From the NCBI GenBank assembly GCA_964035575.1, contig OZ037845.1:1054001-1118000 (forward strand): a stretch of DNA of 64,000 nucleotides, read 5' to 3'. The notes beneath the pieces are model-generated. The model saw only the letters and a list, made by a program, of their open reading frames with translations. It was not told the origin of the DNA and ran no database searches. This DNA is from Rhynchopus sp. YZ270_cl-10 (lineage: Eukaryota; Euglenozoa; Diplonemea; Diplonemida; Diplonemidae). This document shows, piece after piece, positions 30,263-40,849 of this stretch (the stretch's first letter is position 1; the number at the start of each line of letters is the position of its first letter). Position numbers and translations under genes: made by a program.

Positions 30263-30369
30263 CGTTCATGATGACCTTAAATGACTCCTGAAGGCACGCC
30301 CCAGCAAGGCGTGTCCTGTGTTGACATAGATTATGAGTCTCAAAGTGCAGGATCAGCCATCTGACTACG
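30263..30369 (+). ncRNA. C/D-box snoRNA-like gene, family A, copy 1
   Basis: C box ATGATGA at 30268-30274, D' box CTGA at 30288-30291, D box CTGA at 30361-30364. The D guide GCAGGATCAGCCA pairs, with one G-U, to TGGTTGATCCTGC at the extreme 5' end of small-subunit rRNA (from memory). Five full copies and one 3' fragment occur. Confidence 0.72.
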
Positions 30370-30399
30370 ACTGCTTGCTGTCTCTTGCTGTGAAGTTGA

Positions 30400-30466
30400 A
30401 CCGCCGCCCGCACAGGGAAGGTGCTGTAATGTGCGCTCTATCCCTAGTCTAGGTGGGCGCAGATGC
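30400..30466 (+). ncRNA. Single-hairpin H/ACA-like RNA with AGA box, family H, copy 1
   Basis: The lower stem CGCCC/GGGCG and upper stem AGGGA/TCCCT are separated by a pocket, and AGA follows the lower stem at 30461-30463. The upper stem ends 15 nt before AGA. Single-hairpin H/ACA RNAs with an AGA rather than ACA box are typical of trypanosomatids and Euglena (established knowledge); they guide pseudouridylation. I have not identified the target. All five copies follow a family A gene. Confidence 0.55.
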
Positions 30467-30522
30467 TCCTCTCTCCACCACATGCTGTTGTGCACAGCAC
30501 AGCACAGCACACTGCTTTCTCC

Positions 30523-30610
30523 ACCCGATGATGATAAACTTGGCATTTGGATTGAAGCCTCGGCTGTTGAAACCAAAACCTTTCTACCTTAACATATCTT
30601 GCTGAGCACA
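30523..30610 (+). ncRNA. C/D-box snoRNA-like gene, family B, copy 1
   Basis: C box ATGATGA at 30528-30534 and D box CTGA at 30602-30605, about 88 nt in all. I could not match the D guide (CCTTAACATATCTTG) to a remembered rRNA sequence. Flanks before the C box differ between copies while the body is unchanged, which supports the boundaries. Confidence 0.65.
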
Positions 30611-30624
30611 CTTCCATCTCCACA

Positions 30625-30738
30625 CAACAACATGATGCACAAAACACAACCATTCGGCCAGAGGTGGCCAACAAAGTCACGGCACCCTCGGTGGGGCTCG
30701 AAAAATTATGTCAAACTCAACAGGTCTGATTGTTGCTG
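30625..30738 (+). ncRNA. snoRNA-like family C, copy 2
   Basis: C box 30632-30638, D box 30726-30729. The 5' stem is CAACAAC, so one pair of the terminal stem is lost relative to copy 1. Confidence 0.72.
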
Positions 30739-30783
30739 CTCTCCTCTTTTGAACACAACCACTTCACATGACACCACACACAG

Positions 30784-30886
30784 CGAGCATGATGACAAAA
30801 CTTCTTGGCAGCACCGCAAGCTGCTCCCAATACACCTCTCAGGAGGATATGAGGGTTGGTCTTTCTTTCGCCCCTAGCTGACTCCA
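30784..30886 (+). ncRNA. snoRNA-like family D, copy 2
   Basis: C box 30789-30795, D box 30878-30881; body identical to copy 1 by eye. Confidence 0.78.
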
Positions 30887-30949
30887 CAACCTGTGCACAT
30901 TCACACATCACATCACATCACACCACGATGCAACACACAACTGCAGCTT

Positions 30950-31046
30950 CGGAAGTGATGAAAACCACTGATATGCCGCCCCAGTCGGAGCTCCACGAGC
31001 GATGCCCGAATAGGCTTTACAATACCTTAGGACACCTCTGATCTCT
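30950..31046 (+). ncRNA. snoRNA-like family E, copy 2
   Basis: C box 30955-30961, D box 31038-31041. It ends 130 nt before the GST start codon. Confidence 0.8.
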
Positions 31047-31176
31047 CTTCTGCCTCGAAACACATCAAGTCTCCTGTTTCTTGGGTTGAGAGGCAACACC
31101 ACTCCTCTCCTCTCCCAGACAACCCTCCACACAGATTCTCAACAACACACCACAACACCCACCCTCACCACACAAA

Positions 31177-31821
31177 ATGGCACCCACCCTGAAGTTTCAG
31201 TACTTTGGCGTCAACGCGAAGCCTGAGGCAACTCGTCTTGCCGCGCACGTGGGTGGCATTGCGCTTGAGGATGAGCACATTGACTTCCCTGCCTGGGGTG
31301 GGGGTCTGAAGGCAAAGGTGGCCCCACAGCAGCTGCCACTTTTGCACGTGGACGGGGAGGTGGTGGGACAGCATAACGCAATCCTGCGCTACATTGGGAG
31401 ACTGACGAACCTGTACCCCAAGGATGCACGTGCGGCGCTGAGTGTGGACGAGATCATTGACTACGCGGATGAGCTCTTCACAGTTCTGCGCAAGTCGTTT
31501 GCAATCAAAGACGCGGAAGAGAAGAAGGCTTCCTATGCGACTGCCATTGCTGAGGGTGGGGACTTCCACAAGTGGCTTGTCTTCCTGGACTCGCGTCTTG
31601 CGGGGAAGAAGTACGCTGTGGGTGACTCCCTGACAGTGGCAGACTTGGTCATCTTCATTAATGTGCAGTTCCTTGTGTCTGGGTACCTGGACGGTGTCCC
31701 GTTGGACTCACTGGTGTCGTTCAAGAACCTTGCTGCACACAAGGCTGTGGTTGCAAACCACCCGAAGGTGAAGGAGTACTACGCGTCTGCGGAGGGCTAC
31801 CGTGCTGGTTTGAAGGCATGA
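31177..31821 (+). CDS. Glutathione S-transferase, sigma/alpha-like, copy 1
   Basis: A 214-residue single exon with the two-domain cytosolic GST layout. The thioredoxin-like N-domain shows QYFGVNAKPEATRLAAHVGG with the presumed catalytic tyrosine near residue 9, the cis-proline QQLPLLHVDG and the glutathione-binding (Q/S)xNAILRYIG. The C-domain has the hydrophobic LTVADLVIF helix (N-capping box). It would conjugate glutathione or isomerise small molecules in the cytosol; the substrate is unknown. The acceptor CCACACAG ends at 31134. This is one of three paralogs (35199, 50212), all directly behind small-RNA arrays. This copy differs from copy 2 mainly in residues around the catalytic and C-terminal helices. 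Confidence 0.93.
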   Translation: MAPTLKFQYFGVNAKPEATRLAAHVGGIALEDEHIDFPAWGGGLKAKVAPQQLPLLHVDGEVVGQHNAILRYIGRLTNLYPKDARAALSVDEIIDYADELFTVLRKSFAIKDAEEKKASYATAIAEGGDFHKWLVFLDSRLAGKKYAVGDSLTVADLVIFINVQFLVSGYLDGVPLDSLVSFKNLAAHKAVVANHPKVKEYYASAEGYRAGLKA

Positions 31822-32324
31822 GCTGCTTTGGGATGACATTGACTTTCTTTCACTTTGACACATTCGTTTTACATGTTTTCTTCACTTCGATTTCTTGTAT
31901 TTTGACTTGACTGGGTTGGGAGGGATGAATGTGCGATCTTTTGCAGATCACTCCCTTGCTGCACTGCCGAACGGGTGTTATTCAACCCATTGCACGTGTC
32001 TGTTTTGTTGAACGGCTCACGTTGCATTTGTGTGTGATCTGTGTTGCACACGAACTTACGTAATTGTTATTGTTTTATTCCGATGAATTTATTTTATTCT
32101 TCACATTTTGTTGCTCTCCTCTTCCGTTCCACGTCGATAAGACGTCTGCACGGTCACAACTTTCTTTGCTTTCTTTTTGTGTCCATGCACACAACTAACT
32201 TCAGCAGCTTACTTCTTTTTCGGTTTCAACTTTTTTTGGTTTGGTTTCTTTCACTGATACAGATGGCACCAACAAACAAACGACACCAACCCCTTCCCTT
32301 TTTTCTCTTCTGAACATTGACACG
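31822..32324 (+). other. GST copy 1 3' flank with recurring GACGTCTGCAC motif
   Basis: No gene. The flank resembles that of GST copy 3 (50857-51348). A short hairpin ACGTC/GACGT at about 32131-32146 is followed by TGCACGGTCACAACTTTC and T-rich DNA; similar sites follow GST copies 2 and 3. Confidence 0.6.
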
Positions 32325-32415
32325 AAAACATGATGAAAACCTTTTAATTGTCAGTGCTGGCACCAATGTGAGTCTCGACCATGAGCACATACTTTAACCG
32401 CTTTGTCTGAAACAC
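32325..32415 (+). ncRNA. C/D-box snoRNA-like gene, family F, copy 1
   Basis: C box ATGATGA at 32330-32336 and D box CTGA at 32407-32410. The D guide (TTTAACCGCTTTGT) has no target I can recall. The three copies are each placed about 500 nt after a GST gene. Confidence 0.65.
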
Positions 32416-32483
32416 TTCCGTATTGCACTCGCACCCCTTCACATTTCACATTTCACATGTGCAACACACCACACAGAGTTTAA

Positions 32484-33848
<1,365 letters not shown>

Positions 33849-34281
33849 ATGCGCCCAGCACTCCCGTGTGTGTGACTGTGACTGAGACCAAGACCTGAAC
33901 CAAGACGCCACACACACGTCTTTTGCTTTGATTTGTTGTTGTTTTTTTTTCTCTTTTCACTCTTTTGTTGTGTTTGTAATTCTCTATTCTGGTCAAGTTC
34001 GTTTGATTAAAAAGAAAAGCAATTTTCGCAACTCCTATTCGATCCACGCCGAGGCGAGGAGCGAGCCTCGGTACTCCATCCTGTTCCCCCTCCCCAACCC
34101 TGTTGTTTTTTGTACACGGGTCTTCACTTCTTTGTGGAGGTACGGAAGCTTTCGTAGCTTCCCCTCAAAACGTGTGCAGTATTTTTCTTAAAAAAGTAAG
34201 AATATGACCCCCACCTCTTTTTGTCGACAGTCTTGAGAAAATTTTTTCTGAACAGTGCATAAAGCACTATCACAGCCGACA
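33849..34281. other. Spacer with two hairpins
   Basis: No gene. CCGAGGC/GCCTCGG (34049-34071) and GGAAGCT/AGCTTCC (about 34144-34162) form perfect 7-bp stems in the 3' flank of beta-tubulin, just before the next small-RNA array. Confidence 0.55.
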
Positions 34282-34388
34282 CGTTCATGATGACCTTAAA
34301 TGACTCCTGAAGGCACGCCCCAGCAAGGCGTGTCCTGTGTTGACATAGATTATGAGTCTCAAAGTGCAGGATCAGCCATCTGACTACG
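34282..34388 (+). ncRNA. snoRNA-like family A, copy 2
   Basis: C box 34287-34293, D box 34380-34383; start of the second full array A-H-B-C-D-E. Confidence 0.72.
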
Positions 34389-34418
34389 ACTGCTTGCTGT
34401 CTCTTGCTGTGAAGTTGA

Positions 34419-34485
34419 ACCGCCGCCCGCACAGGGAAGGTGCTGTAATGTGCGCTCTATCCCTAGTCTAGGTGGGCGCAGATGC
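34419..34485 (+). ncRNA. H/ACA-like family H, copy 2
   Basis: AGA at 34480-34482; sequence identical to copy 1 by eye. Confidence 0.55.
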
Positions 34486-34541
34486 TCCTCTCTCCACCAC
34501 ATGCTGTTGTGCACAGCACAGCACAGCACACTGCTTTCTCC

Positions 34542-34629
34542 ACCCGATGATGATAAACTTGGCATTTGGATTGAAGCCTCGGCTGTTGAAACCAAAACCT
34601 TTCTACCTTAACATATCTTGCTGAGCACA
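34542..34629 (+). ncRNA. snoRNA-like family B, copy 2
   Basis: C box 34547-34553, D box 34621-34624. Confidence 0.65.
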
Positions 34630-34643
34630 CTTCCATCTCCACA

Positions 34644-34757
34644 CAACAACATGATGCACAAAACACAACCATTCGGCCAGAGGTGGCCAACAAAGTCACG
34701 GCACCCTCGGTGGGGCTCGAAAAATTATGTCAAACTCAACAGGTCTGATTGTTGCTG
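34644..34757 (+). ncRNA. snoRNA-like family C, copy 3
   Basis: C box 34651-34657, D box 34745-34748; same CAACAAC 5' stem variant as copy 2. Confidence 0.72.
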
Positions 34758-34802
34758 CTCTCCTCTTTTGAACACAACCACTTCACATGACACCACACAC
34801 AG

Positions 34803-34905
34803 CGAGCATGATGACAAAACTTCTTGGCAGCACCGCAAGCTGCTCCCAATACACCTCTCAGGAGGATATGAGGGTTGGTCTTTCTTTCGCCCCTAGCTGA
34901 CTCCA
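34803..34905 (+). ncRNA. snoRNA-like family D, copy 3
   Basis: C box 34808-34814, D box 34897-34900. Confidence 0.78.
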
Positions 34906-34968
34906 CAACCTGTGCACATTCACACACCACATCACATCACATCACGATGCAACGCACAACTGCAGCTT

Positions 34969-35065
34969 CGGAAGTGATGAAAACCACTGATATGCCGCCC
35001 CAGTCGGAGCTCCACGAGCGATGCCCGAATAGGCTTTACAATACCTTAGGACACCTCTGATCTCT
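34969..35065 (+). ncRNA. snoRNA-like family E, copy 3
   Basis: C box 34974-34980, D box 35057-35060. Confidence 0.8.
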
Positions 35066-35198
35066 CTTCTGCCTCGAAACACATCAAGTCTCCTGTGTCT
35101 TGAGAGGAAGCACTTCTCGCCCTTCCTTTCTCACCCAACGAAACCAACTCAACACAGATTCTCAACACCACAACACAACACCACCCTCACCACACAAA

Positions 35199-35843
35199 AT
35201 GGCACCGACCCTGAAGCTTGTCTACTTCGGCGTCCCCGCGAAGCCTGAGGCGACCCGTCTTGCCGCACACATCGGTGGCCTTGCGCTTGAGGACGAGCAC
35301 ATTGACTTCCCGACGTGGGGAGCGAGTCTGAAGGCGAAGGTGGCACCGCAACAACTGCCGCTTCTGCACGTGGACGGGGAGGTGGTGGGACAGAGCAACG
35401 CAATCCTGCGCTACGTCGGGAGACTGACGAACCTGTACCCCAAGGATGCACGTGCGGCGCTGAGTGTGGACGAGATCATTGACTACGCGGATGAGCTCTT
35501 CACAGTTCTGCGCAAGTCGTTTGCGATCGAGGACGAGGACGAGAAGAAGGCCTTCCGTGTGACTGCCATTGCTGAGGGTGGGGACTTCCACAAGTGGCTT
35601 GTCTTCCTGGACTCGCGTCTTGCGGGGAAGAAGTACGCTGTGGGTGACTCCCTGACAGTGGCAGACTTGGTCATCTTCACATATGCACAGTTCCTTGTGT
35701 CTGGGTTCCTTGACGGTGTCCCGTCGGACGCACTGGTGTCGTTCAAGAACCTTGCTGCACACAAGGCTGTGGTTGCAAACCACCCGAAGGTGAAGGAGTA
35801 CTACGCGTCTGCGGAGGGCCTCCGTGCTGTTTTGAAGGCATGA
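35199..35843 (+). CDS. Glutathione S-transferase, sigma/alpha-like, copy 2
   Basis: A 214-residue paralog of the genes at 31177 and 50212, with the same start MAPTLKL, the same GSH-binding segments (QQLPLLHVDG, SNAILRYVG) and the LTVADLVIF helix. It has the canonical SNAILRY where the others have QHNAILRY or QHSAILRY, so it may be closest to the ancestral site. Other differences lie in the region after residue 115 (AIEDEDEKKAFRVT). The acceptor CAACACAG ends at 35157. It is preceded by array A-H-B-C-D-E and followed by E-F-G-B-C. Confidence 0.93.
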   Translation: MAPTLKLVYFGVPAKPEATRLAAHIGGLALEDEHIDFPTWGASLKAKVAPQQLPLLHVDGEVVGQSNAILRYVGRLTNLYPKDARAALSVDEIIDYADELFTVLRKSFAIEDEDEKKAFRVTAIAEGGDFHKWLVFLDSRLAGKKYAVGDSLTVADLVIFTYAQFLVSGFLDGVPSDALVSFKNLAAHKAVVANHPKVKEYYASAEGLRAVLKA

Positions 35844-36350
35844 GCTGATTTGTGTCTTGGGGCCTTTTGGTGATGTCTGCCACTTTCACCTTCACTTTGA
35901 CTTTCATATTTTTTGGACAGGGTCGGGAAGGAAGGAAGGGATGTACAATGTGTCGTCCACTTCCTGCTCATCCTGTTATTGTGGAGACATTGAGCTAGCT
36001 TTGTTCTCCACACCTTGGGTTTTCTAATCGTGTGTGTGCGTCCACGAGGCGTCTGCACGTTACCGTTCACAACTTTGCTTTCCTTTTTTTACTGTGTTTC
36101 CAAAACACATCTTCTCTTCGCCAGCTTACTCCTTTTGCTTTTTTGGGTGTTTCTTCTACCTTTTGGTGCGGCGTTTGCCTTCCCCCTTATGATGTGTTTG
36201 ACATCAGAAAGGGGAAGCGGAAGACACCAAGAGTGACGAACAACATTGTTTATCCACACTTTTCTCCACGTCACAAAGTGATGTACAAAACAAACGACAC
36301 CAACCCCCATGTTTTGATACTCGATTACTTCATTACGACCACTGCAGCTT
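35844..36350 (+). other. GST copy 2 3' flank with GAGGCGTCTGCACG motif
   Basis: No gene. The recurring motif is at about 36046-36060 (GAGGCGTCTGCACG), followed by GTTCACAACTTTGC and T-rich DNA. Confidence 0.55.
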
Positions 36351-36447
36351 CGGAAGTGATGAAAACCACTGATATGCCGCCCCAGTCGGAGCTCCACGAG
36401 CGATGCCCGAATAGGCTTTACAATACCTTAGGACACCTCTGATCTCT
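36351..36447 (+). ncRNA. snoRNA-like family E, copy 4
   Basis: C box 36356-36362, D box 36439-36442. Here E stands apart from D, and the bases upstream of ACTGCAGCTTCGG are unrelated to other copies, which defines the 5' limit of the duplicated unit. Confidence 0.8.
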
Positions 36448-36473
36448 CTTCTGCCTCGAAACACGTTGACACG

Positions 36474-36564
36474 AAAGCATGATGAAAACCTTTTAATTGT
36501 CAGTGCTGGCACCAATGTGAGTCTCGACCATGAGCACATACTTTAACCGCTTTGTCTGAAACAC
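36474..36564 (+). ncRNA. snoRNA-like family F, copy 2
   Basis: C box 36479-36485, D box 36556-36559; only 26 nt behind family E copy 4. Confidence 0.65.
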
Positions 36565-36592
36565 TTCTGTTCCACCTTTCCACCCCTCCTCT

Positions 36593-36681
36593 GTTGTGCA
36601 TGATGAAATCCTGGAACCGCCCTAGCCAAGCCGAAGCAACGCTGTGGATACATTCCAACCTCACCTGACTGCTGACACAAC
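36593..36681 (+). ncRNA. C/D-box snoRNA-like gene, family G (single copy)
   Basis: C box ATGATGA at 36600-36606 and D box CTGA at 36672-36675 are bracketed by a perfect 6-bp terminal stem GTTGTG/CACAAC. A second CTGA at 36665-36668 could serve instead. It is the only family present once, between F and B. No guide target recognised. Confidence 0.65.
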
Positions 36682-36740
36682 ACAAACCACTCTCCTCTTT
36701 ATCCGCCTTGCAAGGCTCCTCTACCCACTCTGCACATAGA

Positions 36741-36828
36741 AAGCAATGATGATAAACTTGGCATTTGGATTGAAGCCTCGGCTGTTGAAACCAAAACCTT
36801 TCTACCTTAACATATCTTGCTGAGCACA
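36741..36828 (+). ncRNA. snoRNA-like family B, copy 3
   Basis: C box 36746-36752, D box 36820-36823. It is not preceded by A and H here. Confidence 0.65.
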
Positions 36829-36842
36829 CTTCCGTCTCCACA

Positions 36843-36956
36843 CAGCAACATGATGCACAAAACACAACCATTCGGCCAGAGGTGGCCAACAAAGTCACGG
36901 CACCCTCGGTGGGGCTTGAAAAATTATGTCAAACTCAACAGGTCTGATTGTTGCTG
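36843..36956 (+). ncRNA. snoRNA-like family C, copy 4
   Basis: C box 36850-36856, D box 36944-36947, perfect CAGCAAC/GTTGCTG terminal stem. Confidence 0.75.
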
Positions 36957-37104
36957 CTCTCCTCTTTTGAACACAACCACTTCACATGACACGATAATGC
37001 ACAGAGTTGCTGTTCTGTCTTCTATACCATCACTTCACATAACCCCACCTCTTCGCCTACTACTAAACTACACTCAGCCTCCAACCTAGAGGGTATTTGA
37101 CACT

Positions 37105-37974
37105 ATGCGCACGTTGTTGACTGTGGTGGTCTTGTTGTGCGTGGGATGTACACAGGGTGAGTTTGTGAGGTGCACGACCACTGCAGGCAACTTTACGCTT
37201 GCTGTGCAGAAGAAATGGGCACCGATCGGCGCAGCACGTTTCATTGAGTTGGTGAAGGTGGGCTTCTTCGACAACCAGCTCCTGTACCGCGCTGTCAAGA
37301 ACTTCGTATTTCAGTTTGGTATCTCCTCTGATCCTGCTGTGCAGGCTGAATGGAAGGATAAAATTATTGAGGACGACCGCCATGGGGTTACAGAGTTTCG
37401 ACGTGGTGTGATGTCCTTTGCTGGACACGGCAAAAAATCACGGTCAACTCACGTCTTCTTTTGCGATGGAAAGAAAAGTCTTGGGAAAGACCCAAAAAAT
37501 GCGCACGAAGTTCCGTTTGCTTACATCTACAATGGATATGAGATGGAGGCTTTCATGGACAATGTGCACACTGGGTATGGGGATTTGAGCAAGGCTCAGA
37601 CGATGTTTATGAGTGAGGGGGATTCGATATTTGAGGAGCACTTTCCTGATTTGACAAGAATTCATGAGTGCAAGATGATGCCCGCAAAGGAGGCTCTGGC
37701 ATTAGATGAGAAGACAACAAAGGAGTTCAAACAGGCAGCCATCGACAAGAAGGCAAGAGAAGAAAGAGAAGAAGCAGAACGCATACAAGCAGAGGAAGAC
37801 GCCATCGCACATGACGCCATGGTCCTCAAGCGCATTTCACTCATCATCGACAAAAAGTCGCCCGGAATGAAGAAGAAACTTCCCAAAATGCTCGAAGCCT
37901 GGTCCGGCCGCGAAACCGCCCTTCTCGAGAAACTCGAGAAAAAACACGATCTCTCCAGAGACGATGAACTATGA
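37105..37974 (+). CDS. Secretory-pathway cyclophilin-type peptidyl-prolyl isomerase with ER-retention-like tail
   Basis: A 289-residue single exon. The N-terminus MRTLLTVVVLLCVGCTQG is a signal peptide. The cyclophilin core follows: FTLAVQKKWAPIGAARFIELV, YRAVKNFVFQFG (with the active-site arginine of the FHRVIxxFMxQG motif), RRGVMSFAG and STHVFFCD. After about residue 190 a Lys/Glu-rich helical extension replaces the usual end, finishing in SRDDEL, a KDEL-type retrieval signal, so residence in the ER is inferred. It would assist folding of secreted proteins. Two possible acceptors end at 37077 and 37089. Codon use is less biased than in the ribosomal genes. Confidence 0.85.
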   Translation: MRTLLTVVVLLCVGCTQGEFVRCTTTAGNFTLAVQKKWAPIGAARFIELVKVGFFDNQLLYRAVKNFVFQFGISSDPAVQAEWKDKIIEDDRHGVTEFRRGVMSFAGHGKKSRSTHVFFCDGKKSLGKDPKNAHEVPFAYIYNGYEMEAFMDNVHTGYGDLSKAQTMFMSEGDSIFEEHFPDLTRIHECKMMPAKEALALDEKTTKEFKQAAIDKKAREEREEAERIQAEEDAIAHDAMVLKRISLIIDKKSPGMKKKLPKMLEAWSGRETALLEKLEKKHDLSRDDEL

Positions 37975-38173
37975 GTTTTATGAAAAGAAAACGTCTTCTT
38001 TACCACTACACGCCCCCACCTTTGTTCCTTTTTTTGGGGGACGGCGAAACTGCAGGGTACCTTTTTTTGGCGTTTAGGGTGTAACGAACAGTATTAAAAA
38101 AAGCGTCCTTTTTCTCTTCTGCTGAAATCTGAGAAAACATTACACCCAGATATACACAAGAGCCCACACAACC

Positions 38174-39293
38174 ATGAAGGTCCTCGTATACGGGCATGGT
38201 GGGTGGATTGGCACTCAGCTTTGCGACATTATCAAGGCTAAGGGTCATGAAGCGCTTCCCTCTAAGGTTCGTGCCGACAACGAAGAGGACGTTGAGAAGG
38301 AGCTCAACGAGCTCAAGCCAGACCGCGTCATTAGTTTGATTGGGCGCACCAGGGGTGGGGAGTTTAACACAATCGACTATTTGGAGCAGAAGGGCAAACT
38401 TGTCGAGAACATGCGGGACAACCTTTGGGGGCCAATGGTACTCTGCCTTTTGTGCAAGAAGCTTGACATTCACTTTACCTACATGGGAACGGGGTGCATC
38501 TTTCACTACGACGATGAACACAAGATCGGTGGTAAAGGGTTCACCGAGGAGAGTCTCCCGAACTTCTTTGGGTCTGGCTACTCCACATGCAAAGGCTTCA
38601 CGGACCGTCTGATGCATATGTACGGCGACTCTGCACTCAATATCAGAATCCGCATGCCCATCACCCCTGACCACTCCCCCTACAACTTCATCACCAAAAT
38701 CGTCAAATACCAAAAGGTCATCAACATCCCGAACTCCATGACAGTTCTGACCGAGTTGATACCAGTTCTCGTTGATTTATCTCTGAAGAAGGAGGTAGGG
38801 ACTATCAATTTGACCAACCCTGGTATGAAAAGAGTGAAAAATTATAACAAAAAATTGAAGCAGTATAGTGTATACGGAATTTGTTTAGAATAACACCACC
38901 CCACTCCAACAGGTGCCATCAGCCACAACGAGGTGCTTGAACTGTACAAGAAGCACGTTGACCCAGACTTCTTCTACGACAACTTTACGCTGGAGGAGCA
39001 GGACAAAATCCTTCTCAGTGGTATGTTGCAAGGGAATGAATCTGAATTATGATGGTGATTGTTTTTCCTGGGGTTTTTAGACCGATCAATTTCTATTACA
39101 GGACGCTCGAACAACCTTCTTGAGACGGACAGACTCAAGGCAACGGTTCCTGGGGTTGACGACATCCACACTGCTGTCGAGAAAGTATGTGATTACACAG
39201 TGATTGTCTTTTCTATGTTACTTCCCACCAAAGGTTTGCATCCAAATGGCAAAGGACCACGGCAAGATCGAGCACGGCAAGACCAGAAGCTGA
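38174..39293 (+). CDS. NRS/ER: Nucleotide-rhamnose synthase epimerase/reductase (UER1/RHM C-terminal type), four exons
   Basis: Exons 38174-38822, 38913-39020, 39102-39184 and 39234-39293 give 299 residues. The fold is an extended short-chain dehydrogenase: glycine motif VYGHGGWIGTQL, then RVISLIGRTRGG, YMGTGCIFHYDDEH and the YSTCKG catalytic Tyr-x3-Lys, followed by LNIRIRMPIT, NFITKIVKYQKVINIPNSMTV and, across exons 2-3, SHNEVLELYKKHVDP and FTLEEQDKILLSGRSNN. This order matches plant UER1 and the C-terminal half of RHM, which convert UDP-4-keto-6-deoxyglucose to UDP-rhamnose (established knowledge). Introns are 90, 81 and 49 nt, all starting GTATG; the last ends in AAAG. Acceptors end at 38149 or 38160. 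Whether the dehydratase partner exists cannot be judged here. Confidence 0.9.
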
Positions 39294-39704
39294 TACCGCA
39301 ATCTATAAGAAAAAGGCCAGGGGTTTGTTACAAAAGTACTCCCAGGGTGCACATTCCCCCCCTCCCCAGTCAGGGTTCGATCCACTCCCTGCCGGTCACA
39401 TTACCGTATTGCGGTGTTTTTATTGTTGGGACATTTGTCCCTGGCACAGCAGGGGGGGTAGGGGCGGGGTTTCTAGTGAACGCCATAGTTTCATTTCTTG
39501 GCTTGTTTCAGCTTGGCTGGTCAATGTGATACCTTTCCTCTCTTTTTGCTTGGTGATGTTGTGTGGATGTTTTCCTCAAAGTTGCGCATGACCTGTGGGA
39601 GGCTAGCTTCTCCCTTAAGGTTGGGACAGGGAATTCCACATTACAATGTACTAGCGCGGGCTTTTCTTACCCAACACAACGAACATTTGATTGTTACTAT
39701 ATAT

Positions 39705-39855
39705 AATTATTGGGTAATTATTACCCCATAATTACACGCAGGTGTGTTTTTTGTCACGAGTGACCTAAACCCACGAGCGAAGCGAGTGGGTTTAGGGAAC
39801 AAGTGACAAAAAACACACCTAAGTGTAATTATCTGGTAATAATTTCACATAATTA
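39705..39855. mobile_element. Snapback (foldback) element, about 150 bp
   Basis: Two arms of about 60-65 bp are near-perfect inverse copies: the left has TAATTATTACC, ATAATTACAC, AGGTGTGTTTTTTGTCAC and CTAAACCCAC; the right has the complements in reverse order. Only GAGCGAAGCGAG, itself nearly palindromic, separates them. It resembles foldback-type miniature elements; no target duplication is clear. Confidence 0.65.
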
Positions 39856-39856
39856 G

Positions 39857-40478
39857 TTTTTTTTTTATCGTGCAATTTTTGACGAGTGTACAAATCCGGC
39901 GAGTCCCCGTCACCCTCCAGTCACTGTATGTCGATGATGGGAGGGTGTATGTGGGGTGTATGGGAAATGTGCCGAAGTATGGATGTTGAACCGAAAAAGT
40001 GGGAGAGGGTATAATTATTTGTGATCATTCTTGGTTTGGGGTTGGCAATCACATTTCAACAAGTTGGTACCAACTGTCTATCCTTGGACGATGCGAAGCG
40101 TGAAGTTGAGGTTTCCGGTGTGTTTTTCTGGGATTTTTTTTTTTTTTTGGCGGATAATCAAAAACGTGTTTGAGGGGCCTAGAACTGCTCAAATGGGTCA
40201 AATTTTGCTTTGAATGGGCTCAAATCGTCGAAATTAACCCTTATGGGGGGGAAAAAAAAATTTGCAGAGTCCCTTTCCCTTTGGCGACTTAGGATCACCA
40301 AAAGTGGGTTTGAGCGTGTAATTATTACCCATAATTACACGGCTGACATTTTTGGTCGCAAATCGCTAACGATTCATAATTACACGCTTGGTAATAATTA
40401 CACGCTCCCAGATTATAATTTTTGGTTCTTCCTGAAGGATTTGTACACGAGTCAAAAATTGCACGATAAAAAAAAAAA
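39857..40478. mobile_element. Inverted-repeat-bounded segment, about 620 bp
   Basis: The left arm 39857-39897 (T-run, ATCGTGCAATTTTTGAC, then GTGTACAAATCC) is the inverse of 40437-40478. Inside, GAGCGTGTAATTATTACC at 40312-40329 is inverted exactly at 40390-40407. The interior has no open frame. TAATTACAC-type motifs are shared with the adjacent snapback element, so both may belong to one family or one broken composite. Confidence 0.6.
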
Positions 40479-40849
40479 TAATATACCTTTTTATGAAGAA
40501 ATATCCTTCACAAAACCAAACTGACTCAACGGACACACCTTTTTTTTTCTCTCTTCTTCTGCACAAGGAAACAACCAAAGGACTGACTCTGGTCTGTGTT
40601 TTTTAAGTTACAACCCTTTTTTGTGTGTTCTTCCTTTTTTTAAATACAACGAAAACCAGAAACAGAACCTTAAAAAAAAGCACACACCCAACGCTCTCTC
40701 TCTCTCCCTCTTTTAAGTTTCATCCCCGAAAAAGACGAACTTTCGTTTTGTTCACCTGATTGAGCCAGCCCTTCTATCTAGCTTCGCATTTCGCCGTCAC
40801 ACTTATCACAAATACCCTCATCCTCACCCAGAGTATCACGCTTTGCAAA

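Larger units (their letters stand above)
39294..40829. other. Intergenic region rich in palindromes and inverted repeats
   Basis: No gene supported. After a C/G-run-rich 400 nt it holds a snapback palindrome (39705-39855) and, directly beside it, a pair of 41-bp inverted repeats (39857-40478) that enclose a further 18-bp inverted pair. Confidence 0.6.
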
